NCBI RefSeq assembly: GCF_022012415.1
Contig: NZ_JAKLTR010000005.1
Coordinates: 1-64,000 of the forward strand
Length of the DNA stretch: 64,000 bases
DNA from: Terrimonas ginsenosidimutans
Lineage (GTDB): Bacteria; Bacteroidota; Bacteroidia; Chitinophagales; Chitinophagaceae
Reading direction: 5' to 3'
Position numbers and translations under genes: made by a program
The notes under the pieces: model-generated
Told to the model about the DNA's origin: nothing
Seen by the model: only the letters and a program-made list of their open reading frames with translations
The model's database searches: none
In this document: piece after piece, positions 47,073-56,124 of the stretch
Position numbering within the stretch: position 1 is the first letter of the stretch
Layout: every line of letters begins with the position of its first letter

Positions 47073-47100
47073 CAGGTATTTTCGGGAATACCTGGTCATC

Positions 47101-47514
47101 AAACTTTCCCGAAAATTTGAACACCTCGATTAGCGCTTCTTCGCTTTTGCATCTCAGCTTTTTTGCTGATGAATAATGCCACTGCTGATGACTGCGGACC
47201 AAATAGTGTAGCCACTCCACTTTTTTTATTTTCTTCAGCTTTTTATTGCCTGGGGTTACCGCCGCGAAATATATCTCAGTGTGTTTGAATCCTGATGGTG
47301 TTTGCCTCAATATAAGGCTTCACATTAATATACGTGACGAGAAGCTGTTTAACAGGGTATCAGAACTATCTCTTACTACAATTTCATATACGAAAGCTCC
47401 GGGAGCGTTCAGTGCCTGGCCAAACCCTCCCAGTGTACGCTCCTGCCTGATCTTAACGTCACCCGTTCCGACGTGGTGAAAACGGACCCGTCCTAGAATA
47501 GCTATACAGGTCAA
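47101..47514 (-). pseudogene. Decayed third paralogue of the small exported protein family
   Basis: Two minus-strand frames hold pieces of the family. In 47101-47280 the translation runs EIYFAAVT...HQQWHYSSAKKLRCKSEE ALIEVFKF and aligns without gaps to ESFFAVFT...KQQQVATYIEEKKFRF and ADLINVFEYF of the protein at 46194-46868. In 47390-47480, in another frame, ALNAPGAFVYEIVVRD matches the region ASINVTRTPVYQVLVN upstream in the same paralogue. The start and signal peptide are missing and the frames do not join, so the gene is broken. The alignment was made by eye. Confidence 0.6.
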
Positions 47515-48005
47515 TCACCAATCCTGCCAGTAATTGTACAGTCTTACATGGACATGAAGATGCATTCGCATTTATTACGTTTGAATTTTACCTGACATTC
47601 ATCCTTATATTTTGTCATCATTTATCTCATTTTCTTTCTTTTTAGAATCACAGCAAATACAAAAAAAATGCACCGCCCTTCTCAGGACTGCCCTCCTCCA
47701 CCAGTCCTGAAAATGACGGTGACTAAGAAATTTCTCTGCTGTAATATCGCATCAGGGAATAGGTGAATGCAAGGGGAAAACACAAAGTCTATCGTGAAAT
47801 AACGGCAGACTTAAGTTGAAAAAGCAGGTTTTTGTTGCAGAATGCACCCGGTCAGTTATTCATTGCCGTTCAGCAAACTTGTAGGTAGGAATCTAATAGA
47901 ACGGATAAGAAAATGGAGGCTCTCCCGGGAAGGATGCCTCCATTGAAAAAATAATTTTTATGGTTGTTTGAAGGAAAGACAGATTTTCTTGTCCCGGTAA
48001 AACGA
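47515..48005. other. Intergenic region with terminator at 47912-47944
   Basis: About 490 bp without a credible gene. AATGGAGGC and GCCTCCATT (47912-47920 and 47936-47944) form a stem that, on the minus strand, is followed by T-rich sequence and probably ends the gene at 48006. A short CAGGACT/AGTCCTG inverted repeat lies near 47675-47710. The rest may include remnants of the decayed paralogue's upstream region. Confidence 0.5.
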
Positions 48006-48665
48006 TCAAAGTGAATTGTAATACTGAACTGCTTCAGCAATATCTTTCTCTTTCTTCAGATTTAGTTTTCTCTCTTTAATATAGGCTTCAACTTTTTCTT
48101 TATGATCTTTTGTGTAAGACAATAGTTCGTCTTTACCTGCTTTGAACAGTGTGACTGTTTCGCCTTGTTTTACAAAAAGGCGGGAAGAATTATTGAATGC
48201 TTTGATCACTCCACGGTTCACTTCGTTTACATCTGATACAAGCTTGATATCGGACTTGTACAGACTGATCTTTCCTTCTGCCAATACCTGTACATACTGG
48301 TTAGGTTGTAAGCTTGGTCCGCTGATCCCTTTTTTAAAATACATGTAAGAGGAGCTATCGCCTTCTCTGGGCATCAGTACGAAACTTTTGATCGGCGTTT
48401 GAAACTCAAATGGCTCATCATTTCTTTTAAAGAACAGAACATTATTATAGGCGTCGAGTTTCAATTCGAGCGACTTGTAGGTGCCTTCAGCAGCAGTTGC
48501 TGTGCCTTTGGTCCATTTATCGGAAAGGAATGGAGTTCCCTTCATTTCTGAGTAAAGTCCTGCGTTATATGTTTTGTTTGAAACCGGATCATTAAGGACC
48601 ATGTCTTGAGAGCGGGAGGCGGTGCCTGCCAGGACGAATAATGCGATCAGCAATTTGTGTTTCAT
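48006..48665 (-). CDS. Small exported protein, paralogue A of the SusCD cluster
   Basis: The 219-residue protein has a signal peptide (MKHKLLIALFVLAG, cleavage near SRSQ). The fold layout parallels the protein at 46194: strand-rich N-terminal half, a YVQVLAEGKISLYKSD segment, and a lysine-rich C-terminal helix. The ATG at 48686 would add seven residues before the signal; ATG 48665 is chosen. It follows susD pair 2 but is separated from it by a strong terminator, so it is a separate transcription unit. Function unknown. Confidence 0.7.
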   Translation of the reverse strand: MKHKLLIALFVLAGTASRSQDMVLNDPVSNKTYNAGLYSEMKGTPFLSDKWTKGTATAAEGTYKSLELKLDAYNNVLFFKRNDEPFEFQTPIKSFVLMPREGDSSSYMYFKKGISGPSLQPNQYVQVLAEGKISLYKSDIKLVSDVNEVNRGVIKAFNNSSRLFVKQGETVTLFKAGKDELLSYTKDHKEKVEAYIKERKLNLKKEKDIAEAVQYYNSL

Positions 48666-48741
48666 GGAAAAAATATTAGTGATCAATATACAAATAAAGT
48701 TCCGAAAAAGACTGGCTACTCCTGCTGCCGCAATGTTAAAA

Positions 48742-48778
48742 AATAAGGGCCTTCTCCGAAGAGAGGCCCTTATTTTTT
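48742..48778. terminator. Bidirectional terminator after susCD pair 2
   Basis: AATAAGGGCCT (48742-48752) and AGGCCCTTATT (48764-48774) form a perfect 11-bp stem with T runs on both strands. It ends the susC-susD transcript 22 bp after the susD stop. Confidence 0.9.
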
Positions 48779-48799
48779 ATTTGCTTAAGCAGACCGGGA

Positions 48800-50197
48800 T
48801 TAGTTATATCCTGCGTTCTGTTGTGGGCGGATAGTTGGGTTAACATCAAGTTCTGTCTGAGGAATAGGCAAAACTCTTCTGAAGTTGCTGTAAGGAATAT
48901 TCCTTGCAGCAGCCGGATAGTTAGTACCTCTTACGATATCTCTTTTGAGACGCATGTAGTCGAGGTAACGATCACCTTCAAATGCCAGTTCTTTTCTTCT
49001 TTCAGTGATGATGTCTTCATAAAGCTGAACGCCTGTTGAAGCGATCGCTGTTGCGTTTCTGCGTGACGTCACATAGTTAACGTAATCGCGTGCTGCAGTT
49101 TCCTCAGCGGGATAAGAAGCTTCCGCTGCGATCAGGTACATTTCGCTAAGGCGAAGAACTTTGGTATCACTATAGTCACCAGAGATAACAGGGTATTTGT
49201 TTACAGTCGGGATCGATGCTCCGCCTCTTGTTGCCATTGGATACAAAGCACGACGAACGTCTGTAGTTTCAAATAATGCATACAGGGGATCATTTACAAC
49301 AAGATCTCCGTAGTTACCAGCCTGGCTGTAGATATATGATAAAGCATCAAATGCAAGGTTAGCAACCGCGTCAGAAGAAACTTCAAATAAAGTTTCCAGT
49401 TTCGTTGTTGTAACCGCTGATCCTGCCCAGTAGCCAGCGTGGTTCGCAGCAGTTACAGCAGTAAACCCACCGTTATTGATTACGTCAAGCGCTGCTGTTT
49501 TAGCATTTGGCATATCGTTCATCGTGAGATATACTTTAGCCTGCAAACCTTTCGCAGCATATTTGCTGAACTGAGAAGAGTTTACGTATCTGGTCATCAT
49601 GGTATATGCTTTGTTCAGATCATCATTGATCTGGGCATATACTTCCTGAACCGTACTACGGCCTGGCTTAAGTTCCGGATCGTAAGTGAGTACGATAGGA
49701 ACACCAGGGCCACTGGGGTTATCCGTGTATGGACGGGCAAAATAGCGAACGAGGTTGAAATAAATCAATGCCCTGATAGCATAAGCCTCACCTTTATACT
49801 GGTCAACATTCGCGCTTGCAGGCAATGGTGCCGCGATCACTCTGTTAGCCCTGAGAATAGCTGAGTAACCTGCAGTCCATGCGCCTAAGGCGTTTGCGTC
49901 AGTTGTGTTAAAAGTGAAGTTGTTATACAGAGTGTACCTGTTTGTGTTCAGGGTATGCTGATAGCTGTTGTCAGCCATGATATCACCCCAGATCGGGAAT
50001 GACCTGCCGAACAGATCCACATTACGAAGACCTGCATAAGCACCTCTGAGGGCGATCAGCAGATCGGCCTCGGTAGCTAATGCAACACCCGGATCAACAT
50101 TCGTCGGTGAGTTTAATTCGAGAAACGACTTTTTGCAGGAGCCCAACAAAGAAATTGCCAGTACAGCAACCCCCGCATATTTTAAGAATGTTTTCAT
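48800..50197 (-). CDS. RagB/SusD family outer-membrane lipoprotein (pair 2)
   Basis: The 465-residue protein (from the second ATG) has a lipoprotein signal with LAISLLGSCKKS, the SusD core with AIRALIYFNLVRYFARPYTD near residue 140, and the C-terminal TERRKELAFEGDRYLDYMRL and final QNAGYN. It is the surface lid of the SusC encoded 21 bp upstream. The substrate is unknown; the longer in-frame start at 50206 adds three residues only. Confidence 0.95.
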   Translation of the reverse strand: MKTFLKYAGVAVLAISLLGSCKKSFLELNSPTNVDPGVALATEADLLIALRGAYAGLRNVDLFGRSFPIWGDIMADNSYQHTLNTNRYTLYNNFTFNTTDANALGAWTAGYSAILRANRVIAAPLPASANVDQYKGEAYAIRALIYFNLVRYFARPYTDNPSGPGVPIVLTYDPELKPGRSTVQEVYAQINDDLNKAYTMMTRYVNSSQFSKYAAKGLQAKVYLTMNDMPNAKTAALDVINNGGFTAVTAANHAGYWAGSAVTTTKLETLFEVSSDAVANLAFDALSYIYSQAGNYGDLVVNDPLYALFETTDVRRALYPMATRGGASIPTVNKYPVISGDYSDTKVLRLSEMYLIAAEASYPAEETAARDYVNYVTSRRNATAIASTGVQLYEDIITERRKELAFEGDRYLDYMRLKRDIVRGTNYPAAARNIPYSNFRRVLPIPQTELDVNPTIRPQQNAGYN

Positions 50198-50218
50198 AAT
50201 AAACAAATGCTTTTTTAA

Positions 50219-53215
50219 TTAGAAACTTACGTTGATACCTGCAGAGATTGTTTTAGGAATAAAGACGTTCAGGTTAGACGTACTTGTGGTACCCTGTTCT
50301 GGATCGAAAGGCAGATTTTTGTCTTTAACCCATGTAAACAGGTTCGCTCCTCTTACATAAACAACTGCATTCGTCAGTTTAATTTTAGAGATCAGATTTT
50401 TAGGGAGTGTATATCCCAATTGCAGGTTACGCAGGCGTACGAAATCACCCTGGTTCAGGTAGAACGTTGATGCACTCTGGAACGCATTGTTTCCACCATA
50501 TACATATCTTGGGATATCAGTTGTCTGACCGGCAGCTGTCCAGCGATCAAGTTGTCTTGCAACTTTGTTGTAAGTAGCGCCGAAGCCAGATCCGAGGTAG
50601 TAGCTACCCCAGCTATCATACACATAGTTTCCGAAGTTGTAGTACAGTTGGATGTCAAGTGTGAGTCCTTTATAGCTAAAGGTGTTCGTAAATCCACCAA
50701 AGTATTTAGGTAATGCATTACCCAAAGTAGCTCTCGCTCCTGCGCCAGGATAAGTTCCTGTTGTAGCAGCATGATCCGGACCAGTGTACCATAATGGAGC
50801 TCCGTTTGCAGGATCAACACCAGCATACTCTCTCAGGAAGAAAGTTCTGTATGCTTCACCCTGACGGATGATAAAGCTACCATCAGCGATGTCGTTTCCA
50901 CCTGGCAGGCTTGTGATCTTATTCGTGTTATGTGCGAAGTTGAAATCAACTACCCATGAGAAGTCTCTTGTGCGGACCGGTGTAGCGTTGATCGTAACTT
51001 CAATACCTTTATTCTCCATTGCACCAAGGTTTCTTGTACGTGAGCTGAAACCTGAAGTACGGGAAAGAGGTACGTTCAACAGAAGGTCTTCAGACTTTCT
51101 GATATAGTAATCAGCAGTCAGGTTGATACGGCCTTTCAGGAAGCTTACGTCAACACCCACGTTCCATGGTTTGTTCAGCTCCCAGGTCAGACTTGAGTCA
51201 CCAACGTTTGATGGAGCACTACCAGGAAGCTGGTTATAGTTTGCACCATATCCATAAAGCGTCAACCAGTCATAGTTACCGATGTTCGCGTTACCGTTGA
51301 TACCATAAGAGCTACGAAGTTTCAGCTGGCTGATAAAGTCAACATTCTCCATGAACGCTTCTTTCTCGATATTCCATGCCAGACCTACTGATCCGAAGTT
51401 ACCATACTTGTTATTAGCACCGAAACGTGATGAACCATCACGGCGGAATGTACCAGAAAGTATGAAACGGTTCTGGTAGTTCAATGTTGCAGAAGCAAAT
51501 TGAGACAGGAATGAATATTCACTGATCGTTGCAGATGAGGTGGTCGGACGGGAACCTACAGCTGGCATAGTCAGGTTGAAGTTCGGTGGGAAATCCTGTG
51601 ACTGTACGCTGATGAAATAAGCATTGGACTTTTGGCTTTCGTAACCAACCTGCGCATTCAGCATCAGATCTCCGCTACGGTTAAGTGCCTGGTCAAAATC
51701 AAGCGTGTTTGTCCAAACCCAGTTGTAATAACGTGTGTAGTATGCAAACGCCCGGCCATTTGACGCAGCACCATCACCGTGAGTTGGGTTATTGTATTGA
51801 TCTTCTTCCAGTACGTTGTAATCAGCACCATAAGAGCTGCGGAACTTCAGGTTTGGAAGGATCTTGTATTCTCCTGACAATGTTCCTCTGAGAGAAGATT
51901 GTCTCAGGAAACGTTTGTCGATCTCAGACAGTGCAATAACGTTGTGCAGACCTCCCAGGTTTGAGAAGTTGTAAGAGCCATCAGCGTTATAAGCAGGTCT
52001 TGAAGGAAGAAGGAAGTAAGAAGAGAGGATCGGGTTACCAAATGCACCACCATTGAGCGGAGCACGCTGGTTAGCAAAACCTCCATTCACGTTCATATTG
52101 AAACTGAGTTTTTCATCCAGTTTATGCTGAACACGGACATTTGCATTCGTTCTTCTCAACTGAGAGTTGATAGAAGTACCTTGCTGATAGAAATGACCAC
52201 CAGACAGGAAGAACGTAGTTTTGTCGTTACCGCCCTGGGCACTGATGTTATACTGTTGCTGCGCTCCGCTTCTTTCAACGGCATCAAGCCAGCTGAAATC
52301 AGAAAAGTTGCCACCGTTATATCCGAGACCGTTAAGAGTGGTTGTCTGCTGAGCTGCTGTATAGCCTGCGTTAACCATACCTTCCTGAGTCAGCTGAAAA
52401 TATTCAGCAGAGTTCAGCGGTCTGTATTTGTCATTTTTGTAAGCAGTGCTGTTTGAACCAACCTCTGTGTCAAAACGGAAAACAGTTTTACCTGCTTTAC
52501 CTTTTTTAGTAGTTACAACGATTACACCATTTGCAGCACGGCTACCGTAGATCGACTGAGAAGCCGCATCCTTCAATACAGTGATGCTTTCTACGTCATT
52601 CGGGTTAAGTGTGCTTAACAGGTTCGCTGTAGTCTGAAGTCTCGATGCATCTCCTGAGTTAACAGGGATACCGTCGATTACCCAAAGCGGACCGGTACCT
52701 GCGTTGATCGAGCTGATACCACGGATAAGGATCGCCTGGCTTGAACCTGGCTGACCTGAACCAGCCACTGATTGCAGACCTGCAACCATGCCCTGGATGC
52801 CCTTATCGATTGAAGTAAATGGCCTGTTCTCGATATCAGCAGCTTTAATTGAAGCAATTGAACCAGTAACATTCGCCTTTTTCTGTGAACCATAACCTGT
52901 TACAACTACTTCCTGAAGAGCGCGGTCTTCAAGTTTTAAAGTAACATTGATCACATTTTGTGAACCAACAGCCACTTCTTCCGTACCCATATTCACAGAA
53001 GAGATAACAAGCGTTTTTGCGTTGGGAGTAAGAGTGAGCGTGAAATTTCCCTGCTCATTTGTCACAACACCGGAGGTGGTGCCTTTAATAGATACCGAGG
53101 CGTTCGGAATCGGATCGCCTTTTTCGTCAACCACCTTCCCAGTGATTGATCTCTGAGCTAACAGCTGTCCCGTCAATAGAAGAACAGCAGTTAGAACTAC
53201 TAACAGTTTTCTCAT
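50219..53215 (-). CDS. SusC/RagA family TonB-dependent transporter (pair 2)
   Basis: The 998-residue protein has a signal peptide (MRKLLVVLTAVLLL, cleavage after LLAQ), a carboxypeptidase regulatory-like domain, a plug domain with PLWVIDGIPVN and IYGSRAANGVIVVTT, and a beta-barrel ending ISAGINVSF. The in-frame ATG at 53275 would add a 20-residue hydrophilic extension, so 53215 is chosen; sequence just upstream of this ATG resembles that upstream of the other susC. It is the first gene of the susC-susD operon. Confidence 0.95.
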   Translation of the reverse strand: MRKLLVVLTAVLLLTGQLLAQRSITGKVVDEKGDPIPNASVSIKGTTSGVVTNEQGNFTLTLTPNAKTLVISSVNMGTEEVAVGSQNVINVTLKLEDRALQEVVVTGYGSQKKANVTGSIASIKAADIENRPFTSIDKGIQGMVAGLQSVAGSGQPGSSQAILIRGISSINAGTGPLWVIDGIPVNSGDASRLQTTANLLSTLNPNDVESITVLKDAASQSIYGSRAANGVIVVTTKKGKAGKTVFRFDTEVGSNSTAYKNDKYRPLNSAEYFQLTQEGMVNAGYTAAQQTTTLNGLGYNGGNFSDFSWLDAVERSGAQQQYNISAQGGNDKTTFFLSGGHFYQQGTSINSQLRRTNANVRVQHKLDEKLSFNMNVNGGFANQRAPLNGGAFGNPILSSYFLLPSRPAYNADGSYNFSNLGGLHNVIALSEIDKRFLRQSSLRGTLSGEYKILPNLKFRSSYGADYNVLEEDQYNNPTHGDGAASNGRAFAYYTRYYNWVWTNTLDFDQALNRSGDLMLNAQVGYESQKSNAYFISVQSQDFPPNFNLTMPAVGSRPTTSSATISEYSFLSQFASATLNYQNRFILSGTFRRDGSSRFGANNKYGNFGSVGLAWNIEKEAFMENVDFISQLKLRSSYGINGNANIGNYDWLTLYGYGANYNQLPGSAPSNVGDSSLTWELNKPWNVGVDVSFLKGRINLTADYYIRKSEDLLLNVPLSRTSGFSSRTRNLGAMENKGIEVTINATPVRTRDFSWVVDFNFAHNTNKITSLPGGNDIADGSFIIRQGEAYRTFFLREYAGVDPANGAPLWYTGPDHAATTGTYPGAGARATLGNALPKYFGGFTNTFSYKGLTLDIQLYYNFGNYVYDSWGSYYLGSGFGATYNKVARQLDRWTAAGQTTDIPRYVYGGNNAFQSASTFYLNQGDFVRLRNLQLGYTLPKNLISKIKLTNAVVYVRGANLFTWVKDKNLPFDPEQGTTSTSNLNVFIPKTISAGINVSF

Positions 53216-53454
53216 TTGCAGATTTAGTTTACGTGTATAAAAAAAAACCGGCTCCCTCATTGTAAGTGAGCACATCGAACAAAACTTCTACAGAGTGATT
53301 TTCTTTTGGTTTGTCGCGGAACCGGATAAGTGGACGATCGATCTTACTCGCGTGATCATTAACGATGGTGGCCACATCATAAAGGAACTGCGAGTGGGGA
53401 TATTTCGTCCTTTTGTGTCGTTAAAAATAGAGAAAAATCGATTATAGGCAAAAA

Positions 53455-53483
53455 ATTACCCGTAGCCGGCGGCTACAGGTAAT
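53455..53483. terminator. Terminator between the MMPL gene and susC pair 2
   Basis: ATTACC-C-GTAGCC and GGCTAC-A-GGTAAT form a 12-bp stem with one mismatch and a GGC loop; A/T runs flank both sides. It lies downstream of the MMPL stop on the minus strand. The remaining 240 bp up to the susC start show no gene. Confidence 0.8.
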
Positions 53484-53516
53484 GAATTTGTTTTTTGTAT
53501 AATATTTAAATACAGC

Positions 53517-55862
53517 TTATTGAGCGTCCCTGCGCTTCTTCTCCATCCCGATCAGTAAGGCAGGCAGCAGCACCAGGTTGGTCAGGGTAGCCGTGATCAG
53601 GGTGAGCGAGGTCAGCCATCCCAGCGCCTTCGTTCCGCCAAACCCGCTGAAACTGAAGATGATAAACCCTGCGATCAATACAAGGGAGGTATATATAATA
53701 CTGATGCCTGTGCTATGGATCGTTTCAATCACCGTTTTCTTACGGTCAAACCCCTGATGTGGCAATTCCTGTTTATAATTGATCAGGAACCGGATCGTGA
53801 TGTCGATCGCGATTCCCAGCGCAACGCTGAATACAAGCACCGTTGAAGGTTTCAACGGCACTCCAACCCATCCCATTACACCTGCCGTGATCACCAGCGG
53901 GATCACGTTGGGGATCAAAGAACACATCAATATGCGGAAGGATTTAAAAAGATAAAGCATACAGAGCGCGATTAACAGGAAAGCCCAGAAGATACTTTCT
54001 TTCAAACCATTGATGATGAATGCGCTTCCTTCAAGAAACGTAATGCTTGTTCCCGTCAGGCGTACATCATACCTGTTCTTTGGGAACAGGGTATCAACTT
54101 TCTTCTGAATGCTGTCCAGCACCAGCGGCAGACGGGCGCTGCCTACATCAGCCATATTGATGCTGATCCGGGCCTCCTGGCCATTACTGTCAATGAATGT
54201 AGATACCAGTTTTGTAAAAGAATTAGTGGCAACTGCACCGCTGTCATTACTCTTTTTGAAGTTGAGGTACTGCGCAAGAGCAGGCAATTCAAAATCGGAA
54301 GGCATGGCATAGTTCGCACTATCGCCTTCATAGAATGCCTGCTTCGCAAACTTCAGTCCCTCCGTGATACTCAGCGGACGGGCGAGCGATGGCATGGTAG
54401 ACACATAAGCCGAAAGCGAATCCATCTTCAGCAGGTTATTCAGATTGCGGGTAATGCCATATTTCTTTTTAGTGGTGTCTGCCACGAGGATCTCCAATGG
54501 CATGACTCCTTTGAAATTACTTTCGAAGAATTTCAGATCGGTATAGATCTTATCCGTTTTTGGTATATCGTCAACGATGTAACCAACACTTTTCAATTTA
54601 AAGATGCCTATTGTAGCTACCGCTACAATAGCAATGGTAACGGTATAGATCAGCTTGCGGTGATTCAACGCCCAAACCTCCAGGCGGTCAAGCCACCGGT
54701 TAAGCCGTGCGTTCTCGAGGTAGCGCATATGACGCGCTTTTGGTACCGGCAACAGGCTTAATGCCGTTGGGATCAGGATAAGTGAAATGAGAAACAGCGC
54801 CATGATATTGATGCCGGCCACCACGCCAAATTCCTGCAGGATCTCACTCTTCGTTAATGCAAATACGGCAAAGCCGATCCCCGCCGCAAGGTTGCAGAAA
54901 AGTGTCACAATACCCATTCGACCGACCATGGTGATCAACGCCTGACGGCGGTCTCCGGTATCATTGTATGCAGTGTGATATTTATTCAGAAAATAAATAC
55001 AGTTTGGAATACCGATCACCACCAACAGCGGCGGGATCAATGCTGTAAGCAATGTGATCTTGTAATGAAACAAATGCATTGTTCCCATACTGAAAAGAAC
55101 ACCGATGATCACAACGGCCAGCGAAAGTATCATGGAACTGAAGGAACGGAAGAATAGCAGCAGGATCAGCGCAGATAATACCACCGATGCAAGGAGGAAC
55201 AGCTGCATTTCATTGGCGATACGCGTACTCATCTCTGTTCTGATCAGCGGCAGCCCGCTGAGATAGACCTTCTGTCCCGTTCTTTTCTCAAAATCCGCAA
55301 CAACTGTTGTGATCCCGGAAACAACATCATTTCTTTTTTTGGAATTGATCAGCGTTTTCTCAACGCTTACGCCCATCAGGTAAGCATTTGTTTGGGGATT
55401 ATAAAGCAGGCCATGATAGAAAGGCAAACTGCGGAAAACAGCTGCGCAACTATCCAGCTCTTCCTGGGAGAGTTTTTTATCCGGAAAGATGGGAAGAGCA
55501 TTCAGTTTTTCTGTTGACGAATCTTTCAGAAGGGTAATGGCAGAAGGAACGGAGATCACATCCGTAACGCCTATTGATCTCTTCAATTGCTTTTGCAATT
55601 GTGCATATTCGTTGAAAAGCTTTTCTTCAAAGAGTTTGTCGGTCTGGATCCCTACAACCATCAGGTTGCCATCCTGGCCATACTTGTTTTTGAACTGCTG
55701 ATAAGTAATGTTGGCCGGGTGATCTGCCGGAATAGCTCTCGTAAAGTCATAACTAAGCTGGACCTGTAAACCCCAGTAGGCCATCAGCGCAGTGCTGGCT
55801 GCCAGTATAATAAGAAGGGGCCAACGATAATTAAGAATGAACTGTCCTAGTTTTCTCCACAT
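53517..55862 (-). CDS. MMPL/RND superfamily exporter
   Basis: The 781-residue inner-membrane protein has the RND layout in two halves: a first TM helix, a large periplasmic domain, five or six helices (with the GIPNCIYFLNKYH and sterol-sensing-like motifs), and a repeat of the same in the second half (SVALGIAIDITIRFLINYK). Members export lipids, pigments or other hydrophobic molecules. The longer in-frame start at 55952 lies in tandem repeat sequence and gives no membrane-protein-like start, so ATG 55862 (MWRKLGQFIL) is chosen. No membrane-fusion or outer-membrane partner is adjacent. Confidence 0.88.
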   Translation of the reverse strand: MWRKLGQFILNYRWPLLIILAASTALMAYWGLQVQLSYDFTRAIPADHPANITYQQFKNKYGQDGNLMVVGIQTDKLFEEKLFNEYAQLQKQLKRSIGVTDVISVPSAITLLKDSSTEKLNALPIFPDKKLSQEELDSCAAVFRSLPFYHGLLYNPQTNAYLMGVSVEKTLINSKKRNDVVSGITTVVADFEKRTGQKVYLSGLPLIRTEMSTRIANEMQLFLLASVVLSALILLLFFRSFSSMILSLAVVIIGVLFSMGTMHLFHYKITLLTALIPPLLVVIGIPNCIYFLNKYHTAYNDTGDRRQALITMVGRMGIVTLFCNLAAGIGFAVFALTKSEILQEFGVVAGINIMALFLISLILIPTALSLLPVPKARHMRYLENARLNRWLDRLEVWALNHRKLIYTVTIAIVAVATIGIFKLKSVGYIVDDIPKTDKIYTDLKFFESNFKGVMPLEILVADTTKKKYGITRNLNNLLKMDSLSAYVSTMPSLARPLSITEGLKFAKQAFYEGDSANYAMPSDFELPALAQYLNFKKSNDSGAVATNSFTKLVSTFIDSNGQEARISINMADVGSARLPLVLDSIQKKVDTLFPKNRYDVRLTGTSITFLEGSAFIINGLKESIFWAFLLIALCMLYLFKSFRILMCSLIPNVIPLVITAGVMGWVGVPLKPSTVLVFSVALGIAIDITIRFLINYKQELPHQGFDRKKTVIETIHSTGISIIYTSLVLIAGFIIFSFSGFGGTKALGWLTSLTLITATLTNLVLLPALLIGMEKKRRDAQ

Positions 55863-55870
55863 AAAGATTG

Positions 55871-55913
55871 AATTAACGCGAGTGAACGCGAATTGACGCG
55901 AATTTACGCGAAT
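55871..55913. repeat. Four tandem 10-bp repeats upstream of the MMPL gene
   Basis: The plus strand reads AATTAACGCG, AGTGAACGCG, AATTGACGCG, AATTTACGCG in direct succession, followed by AAT. All units keep xACGCG in phase, one per helical turn. The array ends eight bases before the chosen ATG on the minus strand, in the place of the leader or promoter. Similar AATTCGCGT-type runs are common in Bacteroidetes genomes. Confidence 0.8.
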
Positions 55914-56112
55914 ACAGCCAACCATCGCTGAAGCTTCGGGTGGCGGGGACATCTTCTTTTAGGGAACCCAGGATCAAATATCCTTATATCGAGTTCCCTG
56001 GACGTATGAACAACCTCCTTTGCTGCGCTCCGGCAGTTCGGTCGGCTATCGGACGCGGGGAACCTTCGGCCATAGCGGGCGCAATTTAAAGCGTTTTGTT
56101 TCCGGTTTGCGA

Positions 56113-56120
56113 TAATTTTG
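56113..56120 (+). promoter_or_regulatory. TAnnTTTG -7 promoter element for the porZ-like gene
   Basis: TAATTTTG matches the -7 consensus exactly and ends four bases before the GTG start codon at 56125. The transcript would have no leader or one of only a few bases. Confidence 0.5.
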
Positions 56121-56124
56121 ACCC

